This document shows, piece after piece, positions 57,565 through 64,000 of a DNA stretch of 64,000 nt. The notes beneath the pieces were generated by a model. It searched no databases and was not told the DNA's origin. It saw only the letters and a list, made by a program, of their open reading frames with translations. Within the stretch, counting starts at the first letter, position 1; every line of letters starts with the position of its first letter. Made by a program: the position numbers and the translations under genes. This DNA comes from Bradysia coprophila (taxonomy: Eukaryota; Arthropoda; Insecta; Diptera; Sciaridae), in assembly GCF_014529535.1 (NCBI RefSeq), contig NC_050736.1, forward strand, positions 3,720,001 to 3,784,000, given 5' to 3'.

Positions 57565-58083
57565 ATCGAGAAAATTCAGCAGTGAAATCATTTTCTCTTT
57601 ACTGTTCGCTGTTTGCTTTATTTTGAACAATTTTTTTGGGACAAATAATATTACTTAGTAGATCTGTTGGGTATGTGTTGGTTAACGAGATGCTGGTTGT
57701 TTATTTGGATGGTGTCGATATTTTGGATTGCATTTCTGTATTGGATGGTGAAATGTTTTTTTTTTTTTTAATTAGCATGAAGGATGCGTTCCACACTCGA
57801 CAGTAAATGCATTTTATCAACTTATAGATTGTCAGTGAAATGAAATTGAATTGAATTGAATATTATCCCGAAATACTTAAATTTCAATTGGAGGAATCTT
57901 TTGATTCGAACAACCAACAGCGTAGTGGTATGGCACATTGTAACAAAATATTACGGTATAATAAGTATGGTATCAATTGCTTTGGAGGATTTCTAATGTA
58001 CCACGAGTAATTTAACAATACTCTAGTAAAATCTGGTTTATCAGTACCCTTTAGAAACGATAGTCGTATTGAGATGCTATCAG

Positions 58084-58320
58084 TAAATCTTTTACTTCAT
58101 TCGTTGTGATATACATTTTTCCATATAGTGTCACACTAACCGGAGGTCATCGCTTATTTTGGCAATGAAATAATAAAATTGGTATGACCCATTGGCCGAT
58201 TCATCTTCAACGAACCATTTATGTAAAAATGATATAAATGTGACCCTCCTGGCCAACATTAGACCTGTTTTATGATTTCATTGCATTTTAGTCGTTGCAC
58301 TCGATAACAGATGGTTAGCC
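58084..58320 (+). repeat. Dispersed element, copy 6 (long form, ~237 bp)
   Basis: Begins TAAATCTTTTACTTCATTCG and ends CGATAACAGATGGTTAGCC. The interior is more than twice as long as in the other copies, so either it is fuller length or it carries an insertion. Confidence 0.65.
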
Positions 58321-61300
58321 GTTTCTCTACAGCATTATTGATTTTTATTGTAAACATTTCTGTTTTCCTAATATTGAGGTCAAACGCATTCAAATGCGTT
58401 TTTCAAATTCACAGAAAGACAAAAAAACAAACAAAGAAATTCATTAGGTGAAAAGATTTGAAAAAAATTATTTCTTGACGATGACTTGAATGCTTAATCA
58501 ATCAAGATTAAACCATAAGTGCTATTGTAACGGACAGTTAAATGTAACTTTTTTTTTGCAATATCTGATTACGTGACTCTGTCCATCGACATTATTTGAG
58601 TTTTAAACAAAATTTACTAAACAAATAATAATTTCACACTGAAGGTTGCGATTACTTTATAAGAAATGCGTGTTGTGATTTATTTAAATACCAATACTGG
58701 ATGGTATCCTCTTTCATTGGTACACTTAATGCTTAGAGAGTAAAAAAGTCGATAGATTTAAGACACTTTCCCAATTGACTGTTTCGTTGGTTGCTCATGA
58801 AGCTACGCGAGCAAATACTGGGACTGGTGCTATTTTCTATTAAAGCCCAATAAAAAGAAATAGTTCGCCAATAGAACGAAATAGTACGTCCATAGGCGCC
58901 AATGGAACTTGACGGGACACCGTTTGCTCGCTTAGTTCTCCCTCGTTGTGAAGAGTTTCATTACGAAATATTTTTGTTCAATTTCATAAAATGTACTCAC
59001 AATGAATATACTCACGACCGAGTAAAGTTATTTTACTCTGCCGTGATATACTTTAAAAAGATATTTTACTTTCCGTGGCTTTCACAACGGATTGGATCTA
59101 CATACATACTCTACTCATATAGAAGAGCCTTACCTCAAAAAAATATGCTAAATTATCACTTTATGAAATGTTACACTTCATTGGCATCCAGTAAATTACT
59201 GACAATAGTCCGGTTAATATACGAACAAACAACCAAATCCAGTTTGAATTACACCGCCACAAAACCCTTTTACGACACAATATTATGCCAAAAAACGAAA
59301 TATTGAACTAAGTTTCACCCCATATTCATGAAATATATTCTCCAGCCAATGCTTCGCACACTTGCCACCATTGCACAATGAAAGTAATTCCCATCTATAC
59401 CAACCGTTCCATTTCAATATAATGAAGGGGAAAGTAAAATTTCCTTTGACAAAAAAAGAGGAAACGTTGAACGTGCGAACAACGAAGAAAAAATAATGTT
59501 ATACCATCTCGACATTGTTTAATATTTTCCGTATTTTCTCAATGAAATTGCAATTTTAAAGTTATTATCTCGCTAAAAAACGCAAAACAATGTTCTGCTA
59601 ATAGTTTTAAAGGTGGTGATAATCGTTGATTCGCATTTTAGTGGGTAGCGTTGGTGAAATTGTGCAAAGAAAAAGGGAGAAAAAATTCAGCTAACAACAG
59701 GACATAGAAATGGATGAAAATTTTCATTTCTGGTTGGTGATGTGTTCTGCAATATAAAATGTGTGTGTTGTGGATGTTTTGAAATGGACGACAGTGCAAT
59801 TTAATCGTAAATACAAATGTTTCGGTGCTATTCCGTTTAACCATTTTTAAAAGTTTTCATTGCGAATGATTCGTTTAATGGTTCTGTTGCGATGTCATAT
59901 TCCTTGATTGAAAATTATTTTTTCGATTTTCCGTCATGTTGAAAATTTCGACATTTTTTGCGTTGACTTTTTGATGTTTGTTTGTCGCGTGAACGGGGTT
60001 ACATTTTTCGGATAATCTAATTAATGCTGGCAGTATTACCGAGTACCAATTAGGAAATTGATGTGACAACCTTCATTTATCAGAGGATTTATCATGCTTT
60101 TCGTAGAATTATAGAGTGGGTATGTATCTAGCGATAAAGGTGTTTTGCATAGCGAAGAAGGTGGTAGTGGCGCGCGTGTGTGAAGGCCATCATAAAAATA
60201 TATTCTAATGAAAAATTATAATGGAGAATTTCTTCTGTTCCAACAAAGAAATTTCCTTGAATTTATGAATTTTGAATTATGATTCGGCTAATTAGTGCAT
60301 GTAATTTTCACGAAATATGAAATGGATATAGCAATCATTTACGTAGGCACGTACACTTTTCCAACTTTTTTTTTTACAAAGTTTCATCTACCCACTAAGT
60401 GCCTATTTATTGGTAGAGAAAACACACTCCCATTCCGTCTGCTTTTTTTGTCAAAACTTTCCTTCGAAATTTATAATAATTAAGAGTTTTGTACAAGTAC
60501 GACTGCTGAGAAATGTCGTCTGAAACTTTACAGCAATTTATTCATTAGGGAATTGGAAAATTGGCTAAATTTTAACCGAGTAAATGTTTAATGTAGGAAG
60601 CAAGATGAATCCGAACGAAGTTTTCAATGTTTCAATACATTAAATTTTCTAGAGGAAATATTCCGAAGAAACTAAATTATGGCCGGAAATTACTTCTTCA
60701 TATGGTGGACAAAAGAAATGGGAATTAAATGTCATGTCCAAATCCTTTTTGTGTTATTTTTCGCATATTAGATATAATATCTAGAGCTGTTGAGGCGTTC
60801 ATTTTTATGTACTAAATGTTAAAGTTCATATATGAACATATGTTTCGCAGCAGGAATGCGACTCGTACGTACAGGCCGAAAATGACACGTTTACCTAATT
60901 TTTGTAACAAATTTCTGAGACAATTTTGTGAACTGGTCAAAGGCAAAATAATAGGTGTCTATGACTGAGGTATTTCGGCATAAAAGAAGTAAAATCCGTA
61001 AGACTTTTTGAAGAACTGGGTCTTCTTCCAACTTAGACTATTAAATTGCCATAGCTTTTTTTGAAGGTGTTACCTCTCAAATCAAGGCCACGTACAGACG
61101 GAACCCTTTTTTTTAACTTGACTTTAAGAGTAGGATTATTAGCCCCTATGTGTCGTACGAGTCTAAAAATGACAATTTCTTCAAACTTTGTCAGGGGTAT
61201 CCATATCTACATTATTGATAATAAATATTTTTTATCTTCAACCAAAAGTCGTTTTTATTTCGATAAAAAAAAATTAATTTCCGTTTATGTATTTTGCAGA

Positions 61301-61342
61301 GCAAAAATTCGCTATCGTGGCGGAACCAGATAATTTGCCTGA

Positions 61343-64000
61343 ATGTCATCGGACGACGGCATCGAATACCATCCCAATTTAAACCATCAAATTCCAGCTC
61401 AACAACAACATCCTTTAAATCTAACGAACACGTCCACAGCATCGTCAACATCTACAGCTGTATCATTAACGGCTGGAACTCAAACATCAAATAACAGCTC
61501 CAATCACAAAGGGAGTAGCACAAACACTCGCAGAAAATCGTCGATCACTTATTCTCAGTTGCACAACCAGAACTTTGGAATCATTAAGGACAATAACAAT
61601 GATCTGCTATCGACATCAACAAACGGATCAATTGATCATGCATCAAAGTCTATGCATAGTTTGGCATCTGCTTGCTCTGGCAACAGCGCGTATGGAAGCA
61701 ATCCTTCGCCGAGTCGGTTCAGCCAAAGTGGTGACCTTCATTTGGGAAATCGGCTGTCGATTCATTCTGATCGGTATGAAGAGAATATTACGTGCTGTCT
61801 GCCACCTCCATCACCAGCGCCAAATAATGATCGGTATGTTATGGGAATGCCATCACCATCTTTGTCGGCACATCATTACCAAGAACATACCAAGTTTGCA
61901 GTACATCATCGATCAATGTCTCCAAGTTCTAGGTAATTGTTTTTATACTTCTATCTATCATAGGCCCTATGGCATAAGGAGATGTTTTTAATGTCTTTAG
62001 CATCATATCTCAGTGCTTTAATTCGTTCACCCTATGGCCCATTCTCTATTTCGTAGGTACAGAAGCTCGCTGCCAGACCGTTACAGAGACGTTTCACCGA
62101 AATGTGAACGATTCATTCCTCCCCCTCATTACCTTGCCAACAGTACACCATTAGCCTCAAGTGATAGCTACGCTTACTTATCAGCTAACGTTCATACACC
62201 CGTCAAACGTTATGTTCCGACTCCACCGACTCCAACCGAAATTTATTCAGAACCATCATCGACGAGCTCCAATTACCATGGTGGCTCGCATCTACCTCAG
62301 CAGCAATCCCAACAGTCGCAGTCGCAAGCACAACAACAACAACAACAATCGATGACTCGAAACGCTCAAAATAGCACACTTCCATACCGATACCGAATGA
62401 AATGTTGTGCCAATGATCCATCTAGTAATCTTCAATCACAGCATCAACAAACAACAAGCACTGCCGATCACTATGCGACGCCGCCCCGTGTACGACCAGT
62501 CAAATGTACACAACAACCCTCGGGACTCGCACATTCGTCAAGTACTGTATGTGGTAATTCAGTGGGAAGTAACACAAATAATGGAAGTACCAGTAACAAT
62601 GGCCGACAATCCACATCGTCGTCATCGTCATCTACGAGGAATAATTGTTCAAATGAATACATTCAGCGCACTCCTAGCATGGAATATATTGGGCCATCTT
62701 CTGCACGTGTAGCAACACCAGTTAATTCAGGCAACGAAGCAACTAACGGAACATGTTTACACTGCAGCAATGCATCAACAATGCGTCGAACCACTGGTGT
62801 TCATCAAACAACCCAAACAACAGGTCCAATCAGTCCTGTGCCCTCACAACCATTATCAATATCCTCTACCTCCAACAACTTATCCTCTTCTTCATCAGCT
62901 TCATCTACGTCATCTACAGCCTCAGCACAATGTTCAGATGCTTCCGAGCAGTTAACAGTTCCTTCATCATCCCCAAGTCCACCTGCATCTTCATCGGTCA
63001 TATCATTGCAACAACAACAGCAGCAATCGCAACCATTATCACCAATTCCTCATTCTTCTGTTGATGATCACATCATTACGAAGCAAGCTAAACCGAATGC
63101 AGCATCTCAGCTACAATCCACACAAACTAATACTTCAGTAGTTCCCCGATCAATGCATCAACAAACTCCGCAAAGCCAACCGCCACCATCATCCGTCAAT
63201 CAGCAATCTCAAAGTTTGCATTTATCCAACAACAATTTAATGATCGGATCAACATTGACACTACAGCGAACTTCTGGGCTGCCCCTTCGACAACAGATTC
63301 AGCAGCACCAACAACGTATGTCCCGCAAACAACGTGTAAAAGAATATCTTCGGCGTGAAATAGCCAAGTTTTTCGGGGTTGACTGTTGCAGTGAAGAAAT
63401 TGAACGAACAATTTGGGCAGATAGACAAAAGCGTTTAGCTGTAAGACGATTCGGTCAACTGAAACCAGATGCTGATTTAATTGGTCATATGGGTCATCAA
63501 CAACGTCGAGAACAGCACGGTGATAGACCGGATATTCTACCAGCTCAAACAAACGATGAAACTGATATTCGTCGATTGGAAACAGATCACCGAAATCGGC
63601 TATTGATTGAACGCAAGGCTACAGTTCCGACAATGATTTGGAATGGAATGTCATACATCATTCAGTTGTTGAGTAAAAATCATCCGAGACCACAAAGACA
63701 ATGGTCCCGCAGCTTTGCACCTTGCCATGTATCACAAAATGATGATACGCCAGGTGATATGTTCGATGGTTTATCTCCGTTGCAAGACGACGAAGTATTT
63801 TTTGGATCGCCAAATAATATTGGTAATGCTGCCATGGGTGGTAATGGAAACAGACAACAAAACCATCAAATGATTGAACAGTCTCGTCAGATGTATATGG
63901 GTGAAAGAGTACATGGATGGCGTACGAGTGCGACGGAACCGCAAATAAATAATCAGATTCAAGGTCATCGTGGCACGCGGATATCCTCGCAAATTCTTGA
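61343..64000 (+). CDS. rho-5: Rhomboid-5 / iRhom, N-terminal cytoplasmic region (3' end outside window)
   Basis: Exons 61343-61932 and 62057-64000 join in phase (donor TCTAG|GTAATT, acceptor TTCGTAG) and stay open to the window edge, about 844 residues. A splice acceptor at 61298-61299 and an in-frame stop just before the ATG show a spliced 5' UTR. The first 600 residues are Ser/Thr/Asn/Gln-rich with polyQ runs. From about residue 617 the iRhom pattern appears: SRKQRVKEYLRREIAKFFGV, then RLAVRRFGQLKPD, then RQWSRSFAPCHV, LQDDEVFFGSP and finally RISSQIL. These match, in order, the human RHBDF1 segments ending DWFGVS, RYGKLKP, RRSFTP, YPDEVFESP. iRhoms are catalytically dead rhomboids of the ER that control trafficking of EGF-family ligands and ADAM17. 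The rhomboid fold and membrane spans would lie beyond position 64000. Confidence 0.9.

Larger units (their letters stand above)
53258..61299. other. Divergent NfI / rho-5 upstream interval
   Basis: About 8 kb between the NfI 5'-most exon read and the rho-5 start exon. Holds three copies of the dispersed element (53997, 55895, 58084), a GTGTAT-rich run at 57538-57564 and a CpG-richer patch at about 57285-57365 that could be a promoter or 5' exon. The largest ORF (58902-59306) has no domain. No coding exon could be supported. Confidence 0.45.

Noticed and set aside
58902-59306. 134-codon plus-strand ORF
   Set aside because: No domain, Tyr/Phe/Lys-rich composition typical of AT-rich noise, and it overlaps a MITE-end-like sequence near 59046.

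Overview
This window looks like AT-rich nuclear DNA from an insect, most likely a dipteran. The reasons are GT/AG introns, short 3' UTRs with AATAAA signals, TATA-driven small secreted-protein genes, insect-type NfI and rhomboid-5/iRhom proteins, and many short inverted-repeat elements. A lower (nematoceran) fly is my guess from the degree of divergence; the sequence does not prove it. Nothing suggests bacterial or organellar DNA.

Layout, left to right. A two-exon 8-cysteine secreted protein lies on the minus strand (1333-1823). It is followed by a short acidic-tail ORF that may be a retrocopy (2201-2434) and a degenerate minisatellite (2630-2930). A 527-residue ankyrin protein (3999-5582, plus) ends in what I read as a SOCS box. 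A five-exon cytochrome b561 gene occupies 9430-24500 (minus) with one intron of about 14 kb. From 24.5 to 39.5 kb the DNA is gene-poor and rich in foldback/MITE-like repeats; it holds a broken F-box-like gene (31822-32554) and a decayed LINE 3' end (about 32990-33345). A four-exon lipocalin (39577-40596, plus) sits next to a His/Gly-rich repeat protein (41009-41419, minus). Another gene-poor stretch follows. The NfI transcription factor is on the minus strand (47611-53257; its first exon was not found), and head-to-head with it the rhomboid-5/iRhom gene starts at 61343 (plus) and runs off the right edge.

These are ordinary chromosomal neighbours rather than a pathway. NfI and rho-5 are divergent across about 8 kb, so that interval should hold both promoters. 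The lipocalin and His/Gly genes are convergent, with their polyadenylation signals about 140 bp apart.

The less expected signals are in the non-coding DNA: a dispersed element of about 100 bp with at least six copies; three foldback elements with unrelated arms but the same CGAAGG apex; several TA-flanked inverted-repeat elements; and a 146-bp tandem array. Within NfI there is a 30-bp micro-exon whose upstream junction does not resolve in frame, and a 63-bp stop-free intron. I found no convincing new multi-gene system. All coordinates were derived by eye from the sequence.
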